Shown piece by piece: positions 1 to 8,600 of a DNA stretch of 22,513 nt; positions within the stretch are counted from its first letter, which is position 1; each line of letters starts with the position of its first letter. Both the position numbers and the translations under genes were made by a program. Below the pieces are notes generated by a model. That model searched no databases and was not told the DNA's origin. It was given only the letters and a program-made list of their open reading frames with translations. Origin of the DNA: Hondaea fermentalgiana (lineage: Eukaryota > Sar > Bigyra > Thraustochytrida > Thraustochytriidae); contig NPFB01000013.1 of assembly GCA_014084085.1 (NCBI GenBank), positions 82,172-104,684 of the forward strand. The letters are read 5' to 3'.

Positions 1-1
1 G

Positions 2-18
2 GATGGACGGATGGATGG
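2..18. repeat. Terminal GGAT-type repeat, inverted copy at the other end
   Basis: The 17 bases at 2-18 (GATGGACGGATGGATGG) occur in inverse complement at 22494-22510, so both ends of the window carry the same short GGAT/GGAC array facing inward. It is simple sequence, so chance or repeat-driven contig ends can explain it. Confidence 0.6.
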
Positions 19-133
19 GATGCGATGCGATGCCGAGCCGCCGGGATGAAATCGGCTTGCAGGGGGACCTCGACGCCCGCACGCGCTGCCGCGCGTCGCC
101 CCGTACGCGCCCGCTCGCTCGCGCCGGCCCCGC

Positions 134-134
<1 letters not shown>

Positions 135-164
<30 letters not shown>
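135..164. repeat. (GCAC)n tetranucleotide tract
   Basis: About 30 bases of uninterrupted GCAC repeats run directly into a short GCTC array (163-176). Confidence 0.9.
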
Positions 165-466
165 TCGCTCGCTCGCGCGTCGCCGCGCAGCTCGCGAGCC
201 GGGTGGAGAAAAGCGAATGCGAATGCGGAAGCGAATGCAAATGCAAATTCAAATTCAAACGCAGAGAGGCAGGGAGATGCGGATGTGCAAGCAGCGCAGA
301 GAGCAGCAAAGGCGCAATGAATGAATGCGAGGCAAGTAAGGACTGAGAAACAGACACATGCAGTCAGCCTGGCACACAGACAGACAAACAGACACACACA
401 CAGACAGACTCGACACGCAGCCTGCGCAGGAACCGGGGGTCGCGCAGCGGCAACGACGGCCGCGAG

Positions 467-498
467 TTCGTTCGTTCGTTCGTTCGTTCGTTCGTTCG
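467..498. repeat. (TTCG)8 tetranucleotide tract
   Basis: Eight perfect TTCG units. All neighbouring frames through this tract read as repetitive Ser/Phe/Val/Arg, which argues against coding. Confidence 0.9.
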
Positions 499-593
499 TG
501 CAATCGATCGATCGTCCGTTCGCCGTGCGCAGACAGCCAGGTATAGGCGGTTTGAACGTTTGTCGCATGAACTGCCGCGTCGATTGCTTGATT

Positions 594-611
594 GATCGAT
601 CGATCGATCGA
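594..611. repeat. (GATC)n tract
   Basis: Eighteen bases of GATC repeat, a self-complementary unit, preceded by the related GATT/GCTTG sequence. Confidence 0.85.
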
Positions 612-913
612 CAGCGGAGAGGATTCCGGAGATGCAGGCGGCGGAGAAGAAGAGGACGCACTGCACTCGAGCCTCGCCCGCCCACCCACCCGCACGGCCG
701 CTGTGCTGTGCACCGCCCGGCCGTCGCGAGCCCAGCCAGCGTGCCTGTCCCGAGAGGAATTTCAAATCCCTATCGGCGCAGCGTGCGTGCACGATGCGCG
801 ACGCGACGGCGCTCGCGGCCGCGCCCTCCCTCCCTCCCTCCCCCTGACCCTCCCATTCTCCCTCGTCCGCCGCCTACACGCAGCGAGTGCGTGCTGCGCG
901 GGCTGTGCAGAGC

Positions 914-943
914 GCAGTGCAGTGCAGTGCAGTGCAGTGCAGC
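914..943. repeat. (GCAGT)n pentanucleotide tract
   Basis: About six units of a 5-base repeat, GCAGT, followed by degenerate GCAGA/GCAGC units. It belongs to the same 5-base periodic family as the tract at 1041-1075. Confidence 0.85.
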
Positions 944-1040
944 GCAGAGCAGAGCAGTGCAGCGGAGAGCACTGAGCGATGTAATGCAGATGTAATGAAA
1001 TGCGGGGCCGGCGGTGAAATGCAAGGCAGGGCAAAGAAAT

Positions 1041-1075
1041 GCAATGCAATGCAATGCAATGCAATGCAACGCAAT
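1041..1075. repeat. (GCAAT)n pentanucleotide tract
   Basis: Seven units of GCAAT with one GCAAC variant, continuing as degenerate ACAAC/ACAAT to about 1090. Three more perfect units lie at 22270-22286. Confidence 0.9.
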
Positions 1076-1471
1076 ACAACCCAACACAATGTATTGTAAT
1101 GCAATGCGCGCAGAGCATTTTCTTCCTCCCTTCTTTCCTTCCCGCAAGCAGTGCGTGCATGGATGCACAACTCGCCTCGTCGCGGTCGCAGCGACACGCT
1201 GTGCACAATGGAGGGGAGGGAGGGAGGGAAGGAGGACAGGCGCGAAGGTGCAGAATGGGAGAAAGAGACAGGGAGAAGGGAAGAGGATCTACAGGCAGCT
1301 GCGCCTGTCTGCCTCCCTGACAGACAGTGAAGCTGGCTGCTGGACTGACTGATCTCTCGGTGCTGGTGGCGGCTCGTGGACGCGACACCCAATCTCACAA
1401 TCGATCGGCCAAACGATCATTCAACTCTGTCAGTGCCGAGAAAGGTCGACGTCACCGTGACCGAGAGCGCG

Positions 1472-1477
1472 TATAAA
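1472..1477 (+). promoter_or_regulatory. TATA-like box upstream of the exchanger gene
   Basis: TATAAA in the context GCGTATAAACC, at the boundary where repeat-dominated sequence gives way to more balanced composition. If it is used, the leader of the exchanger gene would be roughly 880 bases with several upstream ATGs. A nearer, weaker start region around 2360 (ACTTATACG) is the alternative. Confidence 0.35.
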
Positions 1478-1528
1478 CCAAACCTCCAAAGAACCACTGA
1501 CGCATGCGCTCTGTCCTCACCCGGAAGA

Positions 1529-1711
1529 ATGCAAGACTGGAAGCCATACGAGACGGGGATGTACGAGCGCAAGGCGGACACACTCGGGAAAAAGGGAAAA
1601 CTTGGAGCGGCCTCCGTGCGCGGTGCGCGCGCCGGGTTGAAATTCAACGGCTTTGCGAACCAAAAGGCTGGCAGGTCCGGGCAACTTGAGTCGCGACTCG
1701 TGCTGAGGTGA
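1529..1711 (+). other. Small ORF in the leader region (60 codons)
   Basis: An ATG with A at -3 opens a 60-residue frame beginning MQDWKPYETGMYERKADT. It is lysine/arginine/glycine-rich with no recognised domain. It lies about 50 bases past the TATA-like box, so it would be an upstream ORF if the leader starts there. A second ATG frame (1504-1689) overlaps it. I give no function and consider chance likely. Confidence 0.15.
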
Positions 1712-1968
1712 CCTACCAGTCAGCTAGTAGCAGCTCATTCGTTGGCTTGTTGTGTGTGCCGCTCACGATTATGGCAAGTCGGTCACCCACCCACCCACCG
1801 ACCCTACTCACGGGACGAGCAGCGAGCAGCCAAAGTGAAGAAGAAGAAGAACGAGAACGGCATATGCCCGTTGAGACTCGATCTGCACTGCATTGCGCAC
1901 CCGATTGGGCCGCAGCCACGGGTACTACGTATGTTGCGACAAGGCTTGGCGAGGGAGGACGAAGGAAA

Positions 1969-2035
1969 GTAGGTCACAAGAAGCCTCACTCGGGTTAGTT
2001 GCATTTATTGGCGTTGTTGTTCTTGTCTGTTGCAG
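1969..2035 (+). other. Candidate intron in the leader of the exchanger gene
   Basis: A 67-base segment begins GTAGGT and ends in a pyrimidine/T-rich run followed by TTGCAG (2030-2035), a good 3' splice site. It is AT-richer than its surroundings. Both flanks are non-coding, so the evidence is only the splice-site shape. Confidence 0.3.
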
Positions 2036-2075
2036 CTGCTGTGGCGTGCTGACGAGCCAAGAACAAACAACTGCT

Positions 2076-2104
2076 TGCCTGCCTGCCTGCCTGTCTGCCT
2101 GCCT
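2076..2104. repeat. (TGCC)n tract
   Basis: Seven TGCC-like units with one TGTC interruption, within the leader of the exchanger gene. Confidence 0.8.
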
Positions 2105-2250
2105 GTTTCGCTGGGTGACTGACGTGAGTCCGCGCAGCTGTTGTTTGATCTGTAGCAGGAATTGAAAAACCCAGGGAACCTCTTGCAAAAAACGTACGAC
2201 AGGTTTTGCTCTGCCGCAAGGCAGTGGCGCGCACGGAGTGGCGCGAAGCC

Positions 2251-2306
2251 GGCGGCGGCGGCGGCGGCAGCGGCAGCGGCAGCGGCAGCGGCGGTGGCGG
2301 CGGCGG
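2251..2306. repeat. GCG/GCA trinucleotide tract
   Basis: About 56 bases of GGC/AGC triplets. An Arg/Gln or Ala frame runs through it, but the frame lacks an ATG before 2382, so I treat the tract as untranslated leader. Confidence 0.8.
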
Positions 2307-2381
2307 GCGCCCGAGCAGGACAAGACACCTGCGTACGCGGGTGGCTACTACTACAGCATAACTTATACGAACTTAGCCAAA

Positions 2382-4604
2382 ATGCCTGCTTCTCCTCCTC
2401 ACGCAGAGGCACACAAGCGCGCAGCAAATCAAGACGCGCGTCTCATGCTCAGCAAACCAGCGAAAAGACCAAGCCCCCGCGAAATGGTGCTTGCGCGTCG
2501 ACAACGACGCGGCAGCCCACACCGGTCTTGGACCATGGCCAAGCCAAGAAGGCACAGACATCACCGGTTCTCGCGCAAGCATTTGCTGCGCATGCAAGTC
2601 CTTTTCTTTACGCTCGTCGCAATTTTTGCCCTCCTCCCCGCGGGAAGCGTCATGCTCGCCATCGAACAGACCCTTGGAAGCGAGACCTCTACCGCGCTCC
2701 GCAGACATCTTGAAACGAGCGGTAACTCGACTTCGTGCAGAGACACAACCTCTTCAAGCAGCGGCGAGTTTCCGCCCGACTTTTTCGACGAAACACAAAA
2801 GGACTCGGGCGGAATCCTTGTGCACATTTTCCTCATCTTTTACATGTTTATGGGTCTGGCCATCGTCTGCGACGAGTACTTTGAGTCTTCCCTGTCCGCT
2901 CTCTGCGAGGACCTCAAACTCAAAGAGGATGTGGCAGGAGCTACTTTCATGGCTGCCGGCGGTTCAGCCCCAGAGCTCTTTTCAAGTATCATTGGCGTTT
3001 TTGTGGCCAAGAGTGATATCGGCTTCGGCACCATTGTCGGTTCCGCGACCTTTAATGTACTCTTTGTCATTGCCGCTTGCGCCTTCGTTACCAACAACCT
3101 CGCTCTCAGTTGGTGGCCGCTTACGCGGGACTGCGTTTTCTACTGTATCTCGATCGTGGTACTCGTCACGTGCATCATTGACCAGGAAATCGCCGTCAGT
3201 GACTCCGTTGCGCTTCTCATCATGTACTGCTTGTACATTACCGTCATGTATTTTAATGAGGCACTGGAAAAGTGGGTCACAGCGCGCATGGAGGCCGCCA
3301 AAGCCCCGCGCTACGGGTGGCGCCTCCGTCTCGAGAATTTTCTCGAGCACGACTACTTCAATTACTTCATCTACATGGTCATTATCGCCAACATCGTCGT
3401 CATCTTTGTCGAGGTTGCCAATGGTGAATCAAACGCAACCCAAGCGATCAACTCCTGGTGCTCTGCTGTTTTCATTGCAGAGATGGCGCTCAAAATTGCC
3501 GCCCTCTCCTTCTTTGGCTACTGGCACAATCCAGTTAACGCATTCGACGGCACTCTCGTCGTGCTTATTCTCATCGAAATGGTCCTTTCCTCCTCGAGCT
3601 TTTCTGGTGGCCTTCGCGCCCTGCGCGCCTTTCGCTTTCTTCGCGTTGCCCGCGTTTTCCGGCTCTACATGGCTTCCTTTGTCGAAAAGATTCACGTTGC
3701 CACGCAAACAACCGCTGAGGACTGGAAAATGCTCGAGGTTGTGGAGAACATGACCGCCGAAGAAGCTGCACAGTATGCGCTTCCCTGCCCGACACGGTCG
3801 ACCACCGCGGTTGCGCCTGTGCGCCTTTCGCTGCGCGGCTCCTCGCTTTCCGAGGACCCCAAACTCGAGGGCCTCATTGCTGAAGCCGAAGCCGCGCAAC
3901 GCCAGCGTCAGGAAACAACAGTCAAGGCGACGCGGTCATCTGCGGACAGTAACAATTCGCACAATATATACGATGACGACGACGATGACGATGACGACGA
4001 TGAGCCGTGCAACCCCTTTGAGCTCCCAGATGGCGGACCCTTCGATCTCTTCCTGTGGGCGCTGGCCTTTCCCTTGAGCCTGGGTATGTTTTTGACCATT
4101 CCGGACTGTCGGCGACCGATCTTTAAGCGTTTCTACATGCTTACCTTTCTCATGTGTATCGTTTGGATCGCACTACTTTCCTACGTCATGGTGTGGATGG
4201 CAACCATCTTTGGTGAGTTTGCATGTATTCCACAGCCCATCATGGGTCTCACCTTGCTTGCCGCTGGTACGAGTGTCCCGGATCTCATGTCCAGTATCGC
4301 CGTCGCGAAGCGAGGTTTGGGAGACATGGCAGTCTCTAGTTCGGTGGGTTCGAACATCTTCGACATTCTTATTGGTCTCCCCGTGCCCTGGTTCATTTCC
4401 ACAGCTATTGTCAACCCGGGCGAGACAGTTCCCATCCGTTCAGATGGAATCACCATCATGGTCCTCACCCTATTCATCATGGTCGCAGCCGTCGTTTCTA
4501 TCATTCATTGGTGCAACTGGGTCATGACCAAAAAACTCGGCATTGCCATGATGGCACTCTACGCCGCCTTTGTGGCCGAGAGCCTCATTCTCGAAATGCT
4601 TTAG
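2382..4604 (+). CDS. K+-dependent Na+/Ca2+ exchanger with an internal voltage-sensor domain
   Basis: Predicted membrane exchanger of 740 residues that would move Ca2+ (and K+) against Na+. The stop-to-stop frame begins at GTG 2238; the first ATG is 2382, with A at -3. A basic N-terminus leads to a hydrophobic segment (71-94), an Asn-Ser-Thr site (115) and a TM helix (144-164). Alpha-1 repeat (about 185-235) contains GATFMAAGGSAPELFSS with Glu198. Two more helices follow (251-268, 274-292). Residues 322-430 form an S1-S4 voltage sensor: S1 Asn337, S2 Phe364/Glu367/Lys371, S3 Asn386/Asp389, S4 with Arg at 412, 415, 418, 421, 424 and 427. No pore follows. A charged linker with ten Asp (531-540) leads to TM helices and the alpha-2 repeat (about 619-670), with Asp634 and Asp661, the latter aligning with the Asp linked to K+ dependence in NCKX2. 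The family match is close; voltage control is inference. Confidence 0.93.
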   Translation: MPASPPHAEAHKRAANQDARLMLSKPAKRPSPREMVLARRQRRGSPHRSWTMAKPRRHRHHRFSRKHLLRMQVLFFTLVAIFALLPAGSVMLAIEQTLGSETSTALRRHLETSGNSTSCRDTTSSSSGEFPPDFFDETQKDSGGILVHIFLIFYMFMGLAIVCDEYFESSLSALCEDLKLKEDVAGATFMAAGGSAPELFSSIIGVFVAKSDIGFGTIVGSATFNVLFVIAACAFVTNNLALSWWPLTRDCVFYCISIVVLVTCIIDQEIAVSDSVALLIMYCLYITVMYFNEALEKWVTARMEAAKAPRYGWRLRLENFLEHDYFNYFIYMVIIANIVVIFVEVANGESNATQAINSWCSAVFIAEMALKIAALSFFGYWHNPVNAFDGTLVVLILIEMVLSSSSFSGGLRALRAFRFLRVARVFRLYMASFVEKIHVATQTTAEDWKMLEVVENMTAEEAAQYALPCPTRSTTAVAPVRLSLRGSSLSEDPKLEGLIAEAEAAQRQRQETTVKATRSSADSNNSHNIYDDDDDDDDDDEPCNPFELPDGGPFDLFLWALAFPLSLGMFLTIPDCRRPIFKRFYMLTFLMCIVWIALLSYVMVWMATIFGEFACIPQPIMGLTLLAAGTSVPDLMSSIAVAKRGLGDMAVSSSVGSNIFDILIGLPVPWFISTAIVNPGETVPIRSDGITIMVLTLFIMVAAVVSIIHWCNWVMTKKLGIAMMALYAAFVAESLILEML

Positions 4605-4662
4605 TTGCATTGTATCACGCCATCATTGAAAAAAAGCCATGTGATGAACACAGCTCTCCCAC

Positions 4663-4668
4663 AATAAA
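4663..4668 (+). terminator. Poly(A) signal AATAAA
   Basis: A canonical AATAAA lies 59 bases after the exchanger stop codon, a normal distance for 3'-end formation. It is followed at once by the CAA-rich array. Confidence 0.55.
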
Positions 4669-4670
4669 GA

Positions 4671-4790
4671 GAACAACAACAACAACAACAACAATAACAA
4701 CAATAACGAGAACAACAACAACAATAACAACAATAACGAGAACAATAACAACAACAACAACAATAACGATAACAACAACTACAGCAAACA
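4671..4790. repeat. CAA-rich array with 30-base tandem units
   Basis: About 120 bases of AAC/AAT triplets. Within it 4681-4710 and 4711-4740 are identical 30-base units ending AACGAG, and 4741-4770 is a third diverged copy ending AACGAT. It sits directly downstream of AATAAA. The plus strand has almost no T, so an RNA copy would be largely unstructured. Confidence 0.9.
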
Positions 4791-5425
4791 TTTTGATTTT
4801 GCAATCTGAAATATTTTGGGAAAGTTTAGAAGCCTCGAAGCACCGGGCCGTGTAAGAAGGAAAGAAAAGTATTGTATGATCCTCGAACCAAATCGAGACC
4901 AAAACACTTCTCCCTCTTTGCAGTGTGTCTCGATTGTGTTTTCATCTCCACTTGTTGTATGTCGGCACTTCCTTCCTCTTTTCGTCACGACTCGTCGTCT
5001 CTTGGTATACACGTATATAGCTCCTTTGATATCCAAGTCTATCTCAACATCCCCCACCCGGATTGTCAACTCATTCCACGTCGCATCACCGTGCCCTTCG
5101 CCGTGGCTCCACCCGAGCTCGAGCTTCTCCTAGGCTGCTAACATGTAGGTCAGTAGCGAATGTCAATCAACCACGGCTCACAAGTCAAGCAAACGAATAA
5201 CTCTCTTGAGGCGGCGCTATACCCCACTTGGGGGACCACTTCGCAAGAGCGGCGGCCCGCAGAGCCCATTCTGATTGACTGTGAGCGAAGCGAGGCGAGC
5301 CTCTGCGCGAGTGCCCTGGCTCTGGCGCGCGACGCGGCGGAGCGACGACACGCGCGCGCGAGGGAGTGACCCTGAGCTCGCGGCAAAGCCCCGGGCCTCA
5401 GTATCTGCCAGCCTCCCTCGCGCTG

Positions 5426-5439
5426 TCTCTCTCTCTCTC
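5426..5439. repeat. (TC)n dinucleotide tract
   Basis: A short perfect TC repeat inside a wider C/T-rich block (about 5408-5455), some 170 bases upstream of the importin ATG. It could be part of a promoter or leader, but nothing specific is recognisable. Confidence 0.7.
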
Positions 5440-5622
5440 CCTCACTCTCTCCGCCGCTGCGCAAGCATTAGGACTTGGCCCCAACGACCTTGGGGGAGAC
5501 ACCGTCGCCTTCTTCTCTCTTGGTGGTCGTCGCCGTTGTCGTAGAGCTCCCATACCTGCGTGGCGCGTGAGCTAAACGAGCTGGACAAGCAGAGAGGAGG
5601 GCACAGACGAAACGAGGCGCCA

Positions 5623-8600
5623 ATGGCGACGGCAGAAGAAGTCCAGAATGTCATACACGTCGTGTACCAGAACGGCGCCGCAGAAAATGCCCGCCGCGAA
5701 GCGCTTGCCTGGCTACAAAACTTTTCTGCAAAGCCCGAGTCTTGGGCCACCTGGTTGGACCTTGTGGCCTCGCAGGCGCAGCAAACGCAATTCTTTGCAG
5801 CAAATATGATCTACACAAAAGTTCAGAAAGACTGGTACGATCAACCTGACGCCGTCAAGCAAGACGTCCATGGGCGCGTTCTGCAGCTTGTGCGCGAATT
5901 CGTCCGCGACGACTCGCAGCGGCTGAGTAACAGGTGTCTGCGTCGTCTTTGTCTTGCGCTCGCGCGAATGACAGTACAAACCCCAAGTGTGCTAGATATG
6001 TACATGAACGAGGCGTGGACATTGCTCAGCGCCGGCCTGGATCAGCAGCAGCAAGCCGGCAACTCCTCCGCTGCTGGTGCCGAGCGAGCACTCTTCGTCG
6101 CCACCGAGCTTCTCATTGTCCTTCCCGAGGAAAAAGAAGCCGAAGATCCACCTAGCACAGCTTCGCTTTCAGACACGGACCCGCAGGGCATCGCTCAACG
6201 CATGCGCGGCGTCCTCGCGCAGGTGGTCGAAGCCGTCACGCAGCTCATGATGAAGAGCGACAAATCCCACATTCACGCGCGCGCTCTCGAGGTGCTCCAC
6301 GCGTGGGCTTCCACCGGCGTGGATGTCCCAACACTTGCACAGTGTAATTTACTTCGGCCCATGCTCATGTCCCTTGTTTCGTGCCAGGAGCTCAATGTCC
6401 TCGAAATGGCCTCGCAGGCACTCGTAGCATGCGTAAAAAAGGATTCGCCTGAAGCTATCACGGGCCAAGAGGAATCGCCTGCGACGCTGGCCAGCTTTGA
6501 CGAGCTTGTCGAGGGCATTCTCGCAGCCCGTGGACGCATTGCGGCAACCTGCGAAGCGAATCCATCATCTTCTGGCCAGTCGCATCTTTCAATAGAACAA
6601 GATCCGGCAACGCAAGAAGAGGTGGCTCTTAGTCTGTGCAAGCTTGTTGTCGCCGTGGCCGAGGCCCAAATTGACCGCGTCGTGGTCGGCGCCACGCCTT
6701 CGCTCCTGGCACTTGTGGATATCGTCATGATGTTCACGGCGCACCACTCGAGAAACGTTGCGATTCTCACACTCGAATTTTGGCATCTCGTGCAAGACTA
6801 CAGCTTATCGCAGCGCCACGAGAGCTTGCGTGAGCCATGCTATCTGCAGCTCCTCGAAGTGCTCCTCCGACAGTCTCAAATACCCGAAGACGCAAGCTCC
6901 GGCTATGAAGAGGATATTCCTGACGATGTTCAGAGTTTTCGCAACAGCGGAGATGGCGTCAAGGAGCTCTTCATCGTTATCATGTACGTGCTTGGCCCTC
7001 GGTATGTGGAATGCATGCTCTCCGTGTTGCGGGGTACGCAGGACTGGAAGGCCTTTGAAGCTGCTCTTTTTGCACTGAGTTCTGCTTCGCGCGTCATCAA
7101 TGAGCAGGCCTCCAAGCAGGATCCGCGGAGCGCGACGCTTCGCTCCTTCGTGGAGACCATGCTACAGGAGCTGGCGTCGCTCGGCCTCTTCGGCGCAAAT
7201 GGCGCCACGCTTGGCGCCGGCGTTCAAGTGATCGGAAGCTTTGCCTCCTTTTTGGCGCGAATGGATCTTGGAACTATTGAGCGCAATCTCGAGTGCGTCA
7301 TCTTCGCGTTGCCATTCTCGGACCCGGTCAGTAGGACGGGCGCCGAGGCATTTCAACGCGTGTGCATTGCCAGTCGACTTGAACTCGCACTGCACGCCGA
7401 CGCCGTGAAGACGCTTGCGACAGGTATCGAGAATGCCTATCAAAAATTCCCGACGGACCCTGCTAGTCATGGGGAAGGTAGCTTTGCGGCCACGAAATCG
7501 GTTATTTTTCCTTTGCAGGCGAGAATGAAGGCCATCGAGGGCATCACGCGCATCGCCTCTTGCATGAAGCTGGATGCTGGGCGCGAAACCCTAGCGGTTC
7601 TTCTCAATCCAGGTCTTCAGCGTCTCTTCAAAGCTGTGAATGCCTCGGACGCCAACGTTGTAGCTCAGGAGCTATCCGTGCTGTGTTGCGCCGCCAACTA
7701 TGTGGACATCAATGTCAAGTCCCTCAAGTCCCCGCTCGACCATCCTGTCTCCGCAATTCTCTCCGAGATCCTTCCGCTTCTAGAAAACATTACTGCTAAT
7801 GCAGCGTTGCAGCGAGACACCGAAGTTGTCGATGCCTTGTATTCTCTCATCTCGGCCTCTTTTCTCTCTGCCAAGGCTGTTCTTTTGCAGCATCTCGACA
7901 CGCTGCTCACCTCGGCCGTCACGCAATTCCGCATCACGTGGTCACCGAGCTGCGTGTCGTGTCTGGGCAAGGCGGTCGAGGTTTTTTCATCGCAGCCAGG
8001 CGCCGAAGCTGGCTTCAAGAATCTTTTTGCTCGTCTTACGGAAAGCATGGTCGTTTGTATTCAAGAAGGCCATGTGACCAGTGATCCGACCGTGGTATCG
8101 ACCTTTTTCAATACCTCGCTCACCTTCCTCATCTTCTGCCCCGGGGCCATTTTCGCCGCCAGCACTGGTACGGCCACGGGGGCCTCGGCAAATGGCACCA
8201 TGTCCCACGAAGGGGACTCGACCCTCGACACCTTTTTGCAGATCCTCGCTCGCTGCGTCTCGAGCGATGAGGTGGAGACACTGCGTTCGGTGGCAGTCTT
8301 TTTGACATCGCTCATGAGCCGCCTGGGGGGATCGGCGGCTGCTGCGGCGGCTGCAGTCGGGAACGCAAACGCAGCTGCCAAGGCCCGTTCGGTGGCACAA
8401 TACAGACCCATATTTGATAATGCTCTTGGGCGCAATGGAAGGGATCTCGTCAAAGAGATCATCCTCGCACTCGCGGCAACTTGCCCTCCGACTCCGCTCT
8501 CTCGCCTAGCGCAGGGCATGGCAGACCTTGCAGTCCGTTATCCTCAGCTCGTGCAGAGCGCCGTCTACGATGTCTTTGTGCAGAACCCTTCTGCTCTTTC

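Larger units (their letters stand above)
19..1470. other. Gene-free, simple-repeat-rich region
   Basis: I see no gene here. Open frames exist on both strands, but they translate into repetitive Arg/Ala/Ser/Cys/His strings that follow the underlying 4- and 5-base repeats, with no domain or balanced composition. Notable tracts are GCAC, TTCG, GATC, GCAGT and GCAAT arrays, listed separately, plus a CCCT tract around 830-845. Confidence 0.7.
4605..5622. other. Intergenic region between exchanger and importin genes
   Basis: No gene seen. It holds the exchanger's poly(A) signal and CAA array (listed separately), then AT-richer unique sequence (4790-5100), then a GC-rich stretch and a CT-rich tract (5426-5439 and flanks) ahead of the importin ATG, where its promoter and leader should lie. 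I see no clear TATA box close to the importin start. Confidence 0.6.

Noticed and set aside
321..995. 224-codon plus-strand frame and opposing minus-strand frames
   Set aside because: The translations mirror TTCG, GATC and GCAGT repeats; open frames are expected in such repeats.
130..1110. Repeats considered as a CRISPR array or telomere
   Set aside because: The units are 4-5 bases with no spacers, and no TTAGGG-type telomeric repeat is present.
2238..2381. Arg/Gln-rich N-terminal extension of the exchanger
   Set aside because: The extension opens at GTG, follows a GCG/GCA repeat, and has no ATG; the ATG at 2382 has a good context.
4601..4902. Cys/Tyr- or Val-rich minus-strand frames
   Set aside because: They are translations of the CAA array on the opposite strand and have no other support.
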